This document shows positions 32,423-40,994 of a DNA stretch of 40,996 nucleotides, piece by piece. How positions within the stretch are numbered: position 1 is the first letter of the stretch; every line of letters begins with the position of its first letter. The position numbers and the translations under genes are program-made. The stretch spans positions 1-40,996 of the forward strand of contig DAHXNF010000037.1 in NCBI GenBank assembly GCA_027366585.1. The letters run 5' to 3'. This DNA is from Thermoplasmatales archaeon. Its GTDB lineage: Archaea; Thermoplasmatota; Thermoplasmata; Thermoplasmatales; Thermoplasmataceae. The notes beneath the pieces were generated by a model. That model was given only the letters and a program-made list of their open reading frames with translations. It made no database searches and was not told where the DNA came from.

Positions 32423-33610
32423 TCAGGATTGAGAGTTATTCTTCACATTTCCTAGTGTTCTGAGTAGCGGAGAAAGAATGGCTGCCAATAGCACCATTAA
32501 GATCACGATAATCATCCCGTCAATTGCTAATCCTTGGCTATAAAAAAGAGGCCCAAGGAATAACGGAACAATGGAGACGCCAGCATTCGCAACCACGCTG
32601 TACATAGATGTTGCCAATCCAGAAATTGCAGGATCGTCCGTGTACCTTGTAACCGAGGTGAGTGCCATGGACCAGTATGCGTTGCCAAAGAATCCAAAGG
32701 CAAAAAATCCCAGAGCCATTACCACGATTACTTTTGAAAAGATGAATGATGAAACCAGAACAGAAATAGACGCAAATGCCATGATTGCAGAGAATATCAG
32801 GCCTGTGCGGAGACGCTTCCTAACTTCGAAAAGCGGAGGCATGATTATAGCACCAAACCCGGACCCGAGAAATGCCAATCCTCCGAGAAGCCCGGAATAA
32901 TATATTGAGGTATCTAGGGAGAATCCATGAAGATTTTGCAGGGATGTTGCAGCGATAGCGCCGAACATCACTGACAGCGATGCCACTGTAAATCCGACCC
33001 ACCAGTTCTTAAGCATCCCTGGGCTGAAGCCCCCTCTCAAGTTCCTTCCACGGAAGTATTTCGGATAGTTCCTGGTGCCAGGTATGACATAGAGTGCCGC
33101 TATGACCGACAGGATGAATGGGATAAGCAGTGTCCAGTGAAGTCCGATCAATGATGCAAGTTCGGGCCCAGTAAAATCGCCCGCTGCCAGTCCTATGAAA
33201 AGGATCCCAACGCTTATTCCTATAATTGTGTGCGCCCTTTCCCTGTTCAAAGATGAGGAGATGCTGCCGACGGGAGCAAGGGCGAGCGGGTAAGCAGAAG
33301 CTGCCATCAGTGCAAAAGTCAGGAATTCATCGTAGTTACTGGAGAAAGCCCTGCCCAGGAGTCCAAGGGCAGACAGAGACATTGAAGCATATAGCGTTAT
33401 CCTGACGGTAATCCTGGATGCAAGATAACCCGCAATCAGGCCAATTATAGCCATAGAATATCCGTACGCGTCTATTACCACAATGACTGCAGTTGGTGTA
33501 ACACCAAAGTAGGAAGCTATGATCGGGACAAGAGGTGCCAGAATAAACCAGCCAAAACCGATGGTAAAAAGCAGGAACCAATACGGAATCAGTTTCATCC
33601 ATTGATTCAT
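32423..33610 (-). CDS. MFS transporter, 12-TM type
   Basis: A 395-aa permease with twelve hydrophobic helices and a central loop (around RNYPKYFRGRNLRGG). The TM2-TM3 loop reads GYLASRITVRITLYASMS, a weak version of motif A with Arg in place of the usual acidic residue. TM1 to TM4 resemble uptake-type MFS members rather than DHA exporters. The frame is open to 33661, but ATG 33610 (MNQWMKLIPYWF) is favoured. A TTTTTTTAT box on the minus strand at about 33633-33642 lies 27 nt upstream, and the extra residues are not conserved-looking. Substrate unknown. It is convergent with the small membrane protein. Confidence 0.8.
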   Translation of the reverse strand: MNQWMKLIPYWFLLFTIGFGWFILAPLVPIIASYFGVTPTAVIVVIDAYGYSMAIIGLIAGYLASRITVRITLYASMSLSALGLLGRAFSSNYDEFLTFALMAASAYPLALAPVGSISSSLNRERAHTIIGISVGILFIGLAAGDFTGPELASLIGLHWTLLIPFILSVIAALYVIPGTRNYPKYFRGRNLRGGFSPGMLKNWWVGFTVASLSVMFGAIAATSLQNLHGFSLDTSIYYSGLLGGLAFLGSGFGAIIMPPLFEVRKRLRTGLIFSAIMAFASISVLVSSFIFSKVIVVMALGFFAFGFFGNAYWSMALTSVTRYTDDPAISGLATSMYSVVANAGVSIVPLFLGPLFYSQGLAIDGMIIVILMVLLAAILSPLLRTLGNVKNNSQS

Positions 33611-33689
33611 AGACGATAAGTTATGCCTAGGTGGATAAAAAAACAGCGCAACTGACTGCAACCTGGTTCCCGATCGATGCCCTCATTGC

Positions 33690-34520
33690 CTAAGGCCCGA
33701 CTCGCCCATGTGCTTCATTCTTAATCCTCAGTGTGCCAACTATTTCGCGTGCCATGCTGCGGTTCCCGTCACTGCTGATATACCGTGGCGCATCCTTCAT
33801 GATCATTTCAAAACCATAACTCTGATATAGATCAAAGATTCGCTCGGTATACTGGTTGGAAACGATAACAGGGCAATCCAAGCCCGAGAGCCATTTAGCG
33901 AGTCTCTCCTGATCTGGCCAGGAGAAGTCCCCCCTGGAATAATGGGTGAATTGCACATCATATGGTGGATCTGCGTATACGAAATCTTCCGATGTTACGG
34001 CAAGTTTCTCAAAATCAAGTGCCGAGAACACCCACTTCTTGAATGCTTCTTTGTAGTCAGTGAAATCATGTTTGTAATTAATTGTCCTGTATTTTCCAAA
34101 CGGCACGTTGAATTTACCGCTGTTGTTGAACCGGGAGAGGCCATTGAAGCAGGTCCTGTTCAGGTAATAGAAGAGTTCTGCAGCCTCTTTTGTCTCCTGA
34201 GCTGAGGTACCTGCCAGTTCGTTGAATCTCTTCCTGTAATCATAGTAGAGGGTTCGATCGTTCTTCATTTCCAGGCCAATGTTCAGGCCTTTCTGAATGT
34301 GTGAATAGAAGTTAATGAGGTGAAGATTAATATCATTCAGAAGGGCTTTTTCTGGCATGAGTGAGAGAGCAATTGCCATTCCACCACAGAATGGTTCCAC
34401 GTAGCGCTTGTCTTTGTAATCAGTCCATGTTTTCATTACCCAATCAGAGAGCCACCTTTTTCCGCCTGCCCATTTCAATGGCGGTTTCAGGCCACCTTCT
34501 AAAACCTTTCCCCGGATCAT
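33690..34520 (-). CDS. D12-class N6-adenine DNA methyltransferase (Dam-like), orphan
   Basis: SAM-dependent DNA adenine methylase of the M.DpnM/Dam group. PPLKWAGGKRWL and the FCGG SAM-binding motif are near the N terminus, and the catalytic DPPY motif is in YADPPYDVQF. No restriction endonuclease gene is beside it, so it acts either in gene regulation/replication control or as a solitary remnant of a restriction system. I chose ATG 34520 (276 aa), which gives the family's usual distance to WAGGK. An ATTTTATAT box at 34546-34554 lies about 30 nt upstream, inside the longer frame that begins at ATG 34571. Divergent from the acyl-CoA dehydrogenase gene. Confidence 0.88.
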   Translation of the reverse strand: MIRGKVLEGGLKPPLKWAGGKRWLSDWVMKTWTDYKDKRYVEPFCGGMAIALSLMPEKALLNDINLHLINFYSHIQKGLNIGLEMKNDRTLYYDYRKRFNELAGTSAQETKEAAELFYYLNRTCFNGLSRFNNSGKFNVPFGKYRTINYKHDFTDYKEAFKKWVFSALDFEKLAVTSEDFVYADPPYDVQFTHYSRGDFSWPDQERLAKWLSGLDCPVIVSNQYTERIFDLYQSYGFEMIMKDAPRYISSDGNRSMAREIVGTLRIKNEAHGRVGP

Positions 34521-34609
34521 GGATGTGATGATATCGTCGTGCCTGATATAAAATCGCATCGTTCCAGGCATTCATCAACACCCTGCCAGTCTTCCCAGTT
34601 ACTAGGATA

Positions 34610-34619
34610 AATTTTAAAT
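34610..34619 (+). promoter_or_regulatory. TATA box of the acyl-CoA dehydrogenase gene
   Basis: AATTTTAAAT lies 27 nt before the ATG at 34642, the spacing expected for a leaderless archaeal transcript. Confidence 0.55.
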
Positions 34620-34641
34620 CAATTTTGTCCTGCCTTCAAGC

Positions 34642-36276
34642 ATGAAGATGGATTTTTCCGATATATTCCTGAGCAAAGGAGTAAACTACTTTACTGACGA
34701 TTTACCTCTTATCAGCATACTGAAGTACCTTGACGTTAAACCAAACAAGAGCCTCAGCGATCTTGGGATCTTTGTCTCCGACGATTTGATCGAGGTCTCA
34801 ATGTTAGTGGATCATTTTTCAAAGCCTGTCCTTCAGACCTGGAGCGTAACAGACGAACGGATTGACTCGGTGTGGATCCCACCGGAGCATTCGAGGATGC
34901 TTCATAAGATGCAGGATCTTGGAGTTGTGAGGTCTTCGGTGGAACCAGGCAACATGATTAATCATTTCCTTTCAGGATATGTAATATCAGATCCAGGATT
35001 TTATTGCACCCTTACTTTGACGGCCCAGACAGCATATGCGTTGCAAAAGTATGCTGACGCAGGTACAAAGGATAAGTTCTTGGCTAAGTACCTGGACCCA
35101 GTTGACCCATGGTATGGTGCAACATACTACACTGAAATACAGGGAGGAAGTGACCTTGGATCAAATCGAGCGTCAGCTACATTTCAGGATGGAAAATGGA
35201 CAATATCGTCAGACGACAAATACTTCGCAAGCAACGCTGGATTGGCGGATGGTGCCATCGTTACTGCAAGACCTGATGGATCAGACCCGGGAGTTAAAGG
35301 ACTTTCAGTCTTTTTCGTTCCTGCCAGGAATTCCAGGGGAGAATTGAATTACCATGTCAGAAGGCTGAAGGATAAACTTGGTACCATATCTGTCCCAACA
35401 GGGGAAGTGGAGATGCATGAGGCCGAAGCCTATCTCCTTGGAGACAGAAAGCACGGAATCTACTATGCAATGGAAATACTGATGGTTTCCAGGATTGATG
35501 ATGCAATAAGTGCTGTCGGGATTGCTCGAAAAGCGCTGTGGGAATCTTACAGATATGCGTGCAGGAGAACAGCTTTTGGCAGGAGGATAATAGATCAACC
35601 ACTTATGTTGAGGGACTTCCTGCAAATGGAGTCGGAGCTGGAAGGTTCCATGGTCCTTGCTGTTCTTGCTTCATCAATGTTTTCGATGGTTTCGTCGCAG
35701 GTTCCGCCTTATGATGATTCCTATCATCTGGCAAGGGCTTTTTCACACATTGCGAAGAACAACGCATCGTGGGTAAGCGATTCAATCACGAGATACTGCA
35801 TGGAAATATTCGGTGGGAAGGGATTCCTCAAGGAATTTCCTATTGAGAAATTCCACCGTGATTCCATAGTCACGTCAATCTGGGAAGGAACCAGCAATAT
35901 TCAGGCACTGGACCTTGTGGAGCTCCTTGCTAAAAAAAATACACACATTGCAATCAGAGATCTGCTCCTGAAGTTAGCTGAAGATATCAAAGACCAGCGG
36001 GAACGAAAGAAGGTGATCGACGCCCTAATGCGATCATTTACGTCGCTGGAGAAATGGCTATCGTGCAGGAATCCAGAATTACATGCAAAGGAGATACTCG
36101 ATGAATTAGCACAAGACATTTCAATGGCTTACTTGTTCAATATTGCGGAGAAGGATAATGATGGAAGATTCAGGCAGATTGCCTCGATCTTTTATTTCTT
36201 GCATTTTGATAAACAAACCGACATAGATGAATTATTCCTCAGGCCTGTAGCTATCTCCTGGATGGGCATGGATTAA
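34642..36276 (+). CDS. acyl-CoA dehydrogenase, AidB-like
   Basis: FAD-dependent dehydrogenase family protein of 544 aa, longer than the usual 380-aa beta-oxidation enzymes and similar to the AidB subgroup. Landmarks are WYGATYYTEIQGGSDLGSNR, FFVPARNS, the flavin-contact CRRTAFGRRIIDQPLMLRDF, MEIFGGKGFLKEFPIEKFHR and DSIVTSIWEGTSNIQALDL. The C-terminal 100 residues are extra and helical. E. coli AidB binds DNA and takes part in the alkylation response; whether this homologue does so is unknown, and an ordinary acyl-CoA role is also possible. ATG 34642 follows a TATA box by 27 nt. Its neighbour on the other strand is a DNA adenine methylase. Confidence 0.85.
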   Translation: MKMDFSDIFLSKGVNYFTDDLPLISILKYLDVKPNKSLSDLGIFVSDDLIEVSMLVDHFSKPVLQTWSVTDERIDSVWIPPEHSRMLHKMQDLGVVRSSVEPGNMINHFLSGYVISDPGFYCTLTLTAQTAYALQKYADAGTKDKFLAKYLDPVDPWYGATYYTEIQGGSDLGSNRASATFQDGKWTISSDDKYFASNAGLADGAIVTARPDGSDPGVKGLSVFFVPARNSRGELNYHVRRLKDKLGTISVPTGEVEMHEAEAYLLGDRKHGIYYAMEILMVSRIDDAISAVGIARKALWESYRYACRRTAFGRRIIDQPLMLRDFLQMESELEGSMVLAVLASSMFSMVSSQVPPYDDSYHLARAFSHIAKNNASWVSDSITRYCMEIFGGKGFLKEFPIEKFHRDSIVTSIWEGTSNIQALDLVELLAKKNTHIAIRDLLLKLAEDIKDQRERKKVIDALMRSFTSLEKWLSCRNPELHAKEILDELAQDISMAYLFNIAEKDNDGRFRQIASIFYFLHFDKQTDIDELFLRPVAISWMGMD

Positions 36277-36299
36277 TTGTTTTCTAAACGTGAATGAGA

Positions 36300-37769
36300 T
36301 TATGAATGCCCTTCCGGCATGATGTCCCCGGCCTTGGGAGGGTTTTTGGCAGGAGAATTATTCATGACGATCTTCTTCATCAACAGTGTGAAGACTACAG
36401 ATATCGCAAGAAATACCATTCCGATTATGTAGATATAGCTAAAAGCAGTTGATGACGGGAATGAAAAAAATATCGGGGTTCCATTTGGCGCTACTCCGAT
36501 GATAACTGATGTTACGTATGTTGTTTCAATTACTCCACCAATTGCCGGCGCTATTGCGGAACCAATGTTCCTGAAGACGACATTCATACCTGTGGAAGCA
36601 CCTGCTTCGTTTCTTGGCGTGGAAATAAGCAGCATGTTTATGACTCCCACAAAAATGAATGAGAGCCCTATCCCCATAATTGCTGCATCCTCAGTAACTG
36701 CAGCAGGCGTACCACGATTAAAATACAGGCCAAGATATGACACAAACAGTACCACAGTTCCGATTAATATAGTCAGCTTTGGCCCCTTCCTCTTTGTTAT
36801 CATGGCGGATATCGGCGCAAAGATCATCGATACCGCTGCAGCTGGCAGCATTACAAGCCCGGCATTGACGATACTTAGCGCAAATCCTGCCGGTTTTGGA
36901 TCCTCGAGGAGTGTAGGAACGGTGTAAAAAAGGAAAAACATCCCGGTCATTGCGAAAAGGCCAGTGAAGTTTGACAGGAAAACGTTCCTGATCTTCATCA
37001 GCTTCATGCTTATGAAAGGTGATTTGGAGCGGAATTCTATTAAAACAAAAATAATGAGTGCGGCTACGGAGAGAGCAAAAATCCCGATTATGCGAATAGA
37101 GCTCCAGCCCCAGTATTCCCCTTCCGAGAGGCCAAGAATTAACGTAACAACCCCTACCGCCAGTGCAATGACACCTGGAAAATCAACGGTTTCTTTTGAG
37201 CGTTTAGAATTATCTTTAAGGAACCATGCAGCCAGTATCAGGAGTGTGAAAGCGACAGGTATAGCCGAATGATACGCCCACTGCCATGTATAATACTGAG
37301 TGATGAATGCTCCCAGAACCAAGCCAAGAGCAGCTCCAGCAGTAAATGTGGAACTCACAATCCCTTGTGCAAGGGCAAGCTCCTCCTTCGGGACTTGGTC
37401 ATTGAGAAGAGCAAATGCAACTGGAAACATTCCCATACCGAGTCCCTGCACCGCCCTGATCAATATGAATTCCGTGAGGGTTGTAGCAAATCCTCCAAAT
37501 GAAACTGCAACAGCGTAAACTGCCGCTAAGATGAGGAAAATGCGCTTCTTGCCGTACATGTCTGCGAGTCTTCCAAATATTGCAGCCGAAACAGTTCCAG
37601 ATATGATGTAAGCAGTGATAATCCATGAAAGGGCGTCGTAATTTGTATTGAAGAAAACTCGCAAAATAGGAATTGCGGGCGTTACCATTGTTTCCACATA
37701 GGTAATCAGGATCCCCATGAAAGCCATTATAGCAATAGTAAAACCAGCATGTCGGGAGAATTTTGGCAT
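36300..37769 (-). CDS. MFS transporter, DHA2/EmrB-QacA type (about 14 TM helices)
   Basis: Membrane exporter candidate of 489 aa. It has GRLADMYGKKRIFLI (motif A) after TM2 and GAALGLVLGAFITQYY (motif C) in TM5, the antiporter signature. An acidic residue sits in TM1 (YVETMVTPAIP), and two additional central helices make 14 in all. The N and C termini face the cytosol, with a proline-rich tail. The start ATG 37769 has GGAG three bases upstream as a Shine-Dalgarno. It is one of two DHA2 exporters in the window but not a close copy of the one at 2687-4126. Substrate unknown. Confidence 0.87.
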   Translation of the reverse strand: MPKFSRHAGFTIAIMAFMGILITYVETMVTPAIPILRVFFNTNYDALSWIITAYIISGTVSAAIFGRLADMYGKKRIFLILAAVYAVAVSFGGFATTLTEFILIRAVQGLGMGMFPVAFALLNDQVPKEELALAQGIVSSTFTAGAALGLVLGAFITQYYTWQWAYHSAIPVAFTLLILAAWFLKDNSKRSKETVDFPGVIALAVGVVTLILGLSEGEYWGWSSIRIIGIFALSVAALIIFVLIEFRSKSPFISMKLMKIRNVFLSNFTGLFAMTGMFFLFYTVPTLLEDPKPAGFALSIVNAGLVMLPAAAVSMIFAPISAMITKRKGPKLTILIGTVVLFVSYLGLYFNRGTPAAVTEDAAIMGIGLSFIFVGVINMLLISTPRNEAGASTGMNVVFRNIGSAIAPAIGGVIETTYVTSVIIGVAPNGTPIFFSFPSSTAFSYIYIIGMVFLAISVVFTLLMKKIVMNNSPAKNPPKAGDIMPEGHS

Positions 37770-37842
37770 TTCTCCTACGAGATAGTATTCAATCTAATTA
37801 ACGTTGAGAATTAATAAAAAATAATTAGAACACGAAGAGAAT

Positions 37843-38421
37843 TTATTTCCAGGCTTCCAGAACCTCTGCGCTTTTCCGGACATTCACAAGGCGAGCAAGA
37901 TTGGCAAGTGATCTCTCGTGCGCATCCTTGTCTCCAGAGGATACTGCGTCTTCAACAACAATAGTATAGAATCCCCTATTCTGGGCATCCCTGGCACTGG
38001 ACTCTATGCCAATCTCGGTAGCAATACCCGTAAAGACAAGAGATTGGATTCCCGCATTACGGATCATCAACTCAAAATTGGTACCGATGAAGATGCTTGC
38101 AGTATTCTTGTTCAGCGTAATATCACCATCATGGGGCTTGATGTAAAGATCAAGTGCGTCTGCAGGCATTTGAGAGAAATTCCTTCTTGATGCAAGTCGG
38201 GTGGCCGATTCAAAACGCTCTGGAAGAGGAGTAATTTTTGTAAAGAATACTGGAACGTCAGCACCCCTTGCCCCGGTTATCAGCTTGTCAAGAGCTGCAA
38301 GAAATGAATCCTTATTGAATATCCTGTTTACAAGCATGTTCTGGACGTCCCATACAACCAGCGCAGAATGCGCAGGAGCTACGATTTCCTTCAGTTCCGT
38401 AAATATCTGTCTTTCTTTCAT
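37843..38421 (-). CDS. isochorismatase-like hydrolase lacking the usual catalytic cysteine
   Basis: Alpha/beta/alpha hydrolase of 192 aa. The active-site Asp25 in VVWDVQNML and Lys105 in LNKNTASIF are present. In the third position, where cysteine amidases read ATxVCVxSTARDA, this protein reads ATEIGIESSARDA, so Gly138 replaces Cys. A Gly at this place is known in true isochorismatases such as PhzD and EntB, which need no nucleophile. It may therefore hydrolyse a vinyl ether or be inactive, rather than act as a nicotinamidase. No siderophore or phenazine genes are nearby. ATG 38421 lies about 29 nt after an AATAAAG-like box on the minus strand. Confidence 0.85.
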   Translation of the reverse strand: MKERQIFTELKEIVAPAHSALVVWDVQNMLVNRIFNKDSFLAALDKLITGARGADVPVFFTKITPLPERFESATRLASRRNFSQMPADALDLYIKPHDGDITLNKNTASIFIGTNFELMIRNAGIQSLVFTGIATEIGIESSARDAQNRGFYTIVVEDAVSSGDKDAHERSLANLARLVNVRKSAEVLEAWK

Positions 38422-38510
38422 AGATATGCAATTTCATCGTGATACAAATCTTTATTCGAATTTTGTGACATTGATGTGTTTCAACGCTTAATAATCATTT
38501 TAATAATTGA

Positions 38511-38669
38511 GGCAAAGTAGTCGCCCTCCATCGATACCATGAACTCTACCTGCCAGAGGCTAAAAATCCTACAGCCCCAACTTCAATTTTGTTTCGTGAG
38601 GTTAAGTGTGTAAAATACAGCCCGGCTGGAGAGCCTACTGTATTGAATACGGACAATGCGGGATTATAG
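38511..38669 (+). pseudogene. possible relic of a fumarylacetoacetate hydrolase-family gene
   Basis: A 52-codon open frame with no start codon, ending in TAG, in the gap between two leftward genes. It reads VVALHRYHELYLPEAKNP, then PTSILFREVK and AGEPTVLNTDNAGL. The order of an N-terminal strand plus RYHE-like motif, a P-x-x-ILF-like strand and a GEPxVL turn resembles the start of the FAH catalytic domain (for example VGxNYxEH, PxxFxKP, GxPIVLP). No downstream FAH motif follows in this frame. The match is weak and by eye only. Confidence 0.35.
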
Positions 38670-38718
38670 TAGACCAGAATGAAGAGTCCCAAACAACCCT
38701 TTGCTCTCATCTGCCTCG

Positions 38719-39720
38719 TCAGTGCATATTGCTATGCCTACGCAGCCAGTCACTTATCATGGATAGTACCTCACCATCAAGAACGCTATCCGCGGAGTTA
38801 TAGGAGCGCCCAATATAATCAGGAGTCAGTTCGTTCCTGTTTTTGCTTTCAAGTTTGAGAACGTGGTTTGCATTCTCCGGATATGCGATCTCGAAGTTGG
38901 CTTTTCCCTTCACCATGCTCTCAAGTCTTGCGCCATCAGTTTGCCAGTCGACCTGCATATCTTTCTTGCCTATTATCAGCAATGCAGGTATACTGATCAT
39001 GCTGACAAGGATTGCAGGATCAGTCATCCATAGTTCCCTTGAAAATGGGAGATTTGCAGGAGAAGTCAAAGATTTAATGAGCATAGCTATATTTTGAGGA
39101 ATTGATGGATCTAGAGTAACTTGCTTTCCCTCAGTAAAATTAGCTATGGCACGGTCATACATCTGGAGGATATTTTCCGGACCTTTTTCATTGCAAACCA
39201 TCTCTTCGACTTGCTGTCTCACTACATCTGCGATAGATCTCCCTGGAACCCCTGTCAAAATCATGCCTGAAAAACCAGGTAATCTTCCTTCCAACTGGTA
39301 ATGAAGTGCATGAATCGCACCCTCACTGCTTGTCAGGGCGAAGAGACCGTTTTCTTTCACTATCCCTCTCTCCAAAAGCGCCTGTATTGCGCCTGAAAGC
39401 TCGTCAACGTGGAATTTCATTGTCACCTTTCCTGCAAACAGAGGCAAATTTTTCATTACATCCGGTCCGGATGCACGCTTGTCAAAACGTAAACAGGAGA
39501 AACCGAGTTTTGAAAGTCCTTCTGCAAGGAGCTTACCGCTGCCGTTTGAACCAGGAAGCAATGGAGAACACCAATTGCGGTCGGTAGGCCCGCTTCCCGC
39601 AACGAACAGAACACAGGAAGAGCTTTTGCCATTCTCTGGAAAAGTCAACGTTCCATTCATCTCTATGTCATCTACTTTCCATTTCAGATCTTCTTCCAGG
39701 AATGAGTCACTGCCTGTCAT
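38719..39720 (-). CDS. alpha/beta hydrolase (serine esterase-like)
   Basis: A 333-aa cytosolic hydrolase. The oxyanion loop is VAGSGPTDRNW and the FDKRASGPD segment resembles the EstD-type branch (GSGPxDR, YDKRGxG). The nucleophile elbow reads ALTSSEGAIHA, so the catalytic Ser is flanked by Glu-Gly but the usual first Gly of GxSxG is Thr. The charge-relay Asp is probable in IIGKKDMQVDW and the His in ENANHVLKL. This supports ester or thioester cleavage of small substrates; the natural substrate is unknown. The gene stands alone; a relic lies downstream on the opposite strand. Confidence 0.8.
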   Translation of the reverse strand: MTGSDSFLEEDLKWKVDDIEMNGTLTFPENGKSSSCVLFVAGSGPTDRNWCSPLLPGSNGSGKLLAEGLSKLGFSCLRFDKRASGPDVMKNLPLFAGKVTMKFHVDELSGAIQALLERGIVKENGLFALTSSEGAIHALHYQLEGRLPGFSGMILTGVPGRSIADVVRQQVEEMVCNEKGPENILQMYDRAIANFTEGKQVTLDPSIPQNIAMLIKSLTSPANLPFSRELWMTDPAILVSMISIPALLIIGKKDMQVDWQTDGARLESMVKGKANFEIAYPENANHVLKLESKNRNELTPDYIGRSYNSADSVLDGEVLSMISDWLRRHSNMH

Positions 39721-39810
39721 AACGCACCGGATTGATTTTTTATCAGGGTTGCATTTATCATAAACATTTCGTTGAACAGTATGCGTAGGACATTAGAAGA
39801 ATGGGGAAAA

Positions 39811-40710
39811 TCATCCTGATTTGATTGCTCTTTTATCTTTTCTCTGGGCAATTAAAGCGAAAAACACCATCATTGCACCTCCCAGGTACTGTATCGGGGT
39901 TAGTATACTATTCAGGAATGCGTAAGAACTCACCGCTGCGGATATGGGCTCAAACGAGGCAAGAAATGATGCCTGCGTCGAATCGATGTGCTTCATACTG
40001 GCGATGAAGAGGGTGTATGCGGCCAGTGTTCCGAAGATTGCCACAAAAAGGATCAGTGAGAGTATGGCGGGCAGATTGTCCATGCTGACAGATGAGAAGA
40101 ACGACACAGATGGAGTTATCCCAATTGCGATGGATACCATGGCTCCGAAAGCAAAACCATAAGTGACGGTACTTGCCAGGCCAATTGCCTGAACGAGAGA
40201 TCTGGATAGTATAACTGAGACTGCGGCAGTAACTGCAGACAGTACCCCGAAGACAAGGCCAAGAAAACTCACAGCGAGAAAACCAGTGGCATCCCCTATA
40301 TTTATGGTCAAGAGGAAAAGCCCGGCGATTGAACTGATTGTTGAGATCGCTAATATTAGACTAAACCTCCTATTCTTCTTTATAATGTCATAGAAAATAA
40401 CCATTGGAAGAAACAGGAACTGGATTATCGTAGCAGTAGCTGCATTTGTATAGAATATGGTTGCAAGGTAAGTGAGTTGCGAGCCAAGCAAGCCGACTAT
40501 TCCATAGGGAACAAGTATCTTTAGCTGCTTGACCTCAAGCTTTGGTCTCAAAATCAGGAATAATAGTGCAGCAGAAATCGTGGAACGGAACAATAGGAGG
40601 ACAAGATAAGGTACAGAAAAGATAGTAAACAGTGTAGCTGATGCCGTGGCAGACAGACCCCAAAAGATAGAACCAAGGGAGGATTCAAAGATGCCTCTCT
40701 TAACAGACAT
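39811..40710 (-). CDS. EamA-family (drug/metabolite) transporter, 10 TM helices
   Basis: Membrane permease of 299 aa made of two EamA repeats of five helices each. Helix pairs such as SSLGSIFWGLSATASATLF, then LRPKLEVKQL between TM2 and TM3, recur in the second half (VFGVLSAVTAAVSVILSR, ASFEPISAAVSSYAFL). The last repeat has the typical FEPISAA motif of RhaT/EamA exporters. It likely exports amino acids or small metabolites, direction and substrate unproven. The start ATG 40710 is the first in frame. No linked partner genes. Confidence 0.85.
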   Translation of the reverse strand: MSVKRGIFESSLGSIFWGLSATASATLFTIFSVPYLVLLLFRSTISAALLFLILRPKLEVKQLKILVPYGIVGLLGSQLTYLATIFYTNAATATIIQFLFLPMVIFYDIIKKNRRFSLILAISTISSIAGLFLLTINIGDATGFLAVSFLGLVFGVLSAVTAAVSVILSRSLVQAIGLASTVTYGFAFGAMVSIAIGITPSVSFFSSVSMDNLPAILSLILFVAIFGTLAAYTLFIASMKHIDSTQASFLASFEPISAAVSSYAFLNSILTPIQYLGGAMMVFFALIAQRKDKRAIKSG

Positions 40711-40806
40711 GTTCTAGCAGGTATACTGAATGTGGTTATTTGAGTTGTTCTGGATGTCGCAGCCAGGCACATGGAGAGCTTTTTTCGAATGAAGAGGAAA
40801 AGAGTG

Positions 40807-40830
40807 GATTTGAACACTTTAGTTCAAATC
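40807..40830. repeat. perfect 9-bp inverted repeat downstream of tRNA-Pro
   Basis: Arms GATTTGAAC and GTTCAAATC are separated by 6 nt and lie 27 nt beyond the tRNA-Pro 3' end, followed on the minus strand by a CTTTTCC tract. It may be a terminator hairpin. The arms equal the usual tRNA T-arm core, which the neighbouring tRNA also contains. Confidence 0.5.
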
Positions 40831-40856
40831 TATCTCGATACCGCACATGAACATGA

Positions 40857-40929
40857 TGGGACCGCTGAGATTTGAACTCAGGTTACCAACACCCCAAGCT
40901 GGTAGGATACCAGGCTACCCCACGGTCCC
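40857..40929 (-). tRNA. tRNA-Pro (anticodon GGG)
   Basis: On the minus strand a complete cloverleaf folds. The acceptor is GGGACCG/CGGTCCC with discriminator A. The D arm is GGGG/TCCT with GG in the loop. The anticodon stem CCAGC/GTTGG encloses TTGGGGT (anticodon GGG). The T arm is CTGAG/CTCAG with loop TTCAAAT. No intron or encoded CCA. Confidence 0.93.
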
Positions 40930-40943
40930 AGAAAGAGGCTTGC

Positions 40944-40994
40944 TTAAGAGAACGGGATTATTTCGTCTATGAGGTCAATGTGGGAAATAATCAT
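40944..40994 (-). CDS. possible 3' end of a leftward gene cut by the window edge
   Basis: On the minus strand an open frame entering from the edge reads MIISHIDLIDEIIPFS and stops with TAA just before tRNA-Pro. It is too short to identify, and may be a chance frame. Confidence 0.3.
   Translation of the reverse strand: MIISHIDLIDEIIPFS

Noticed and set aside
40801-40856. A second tRNA fragment beside tRNA-Pro
   Set aside because: Only the T-arm core motif is present; no acceptor, D or anticodon stem can be folded.
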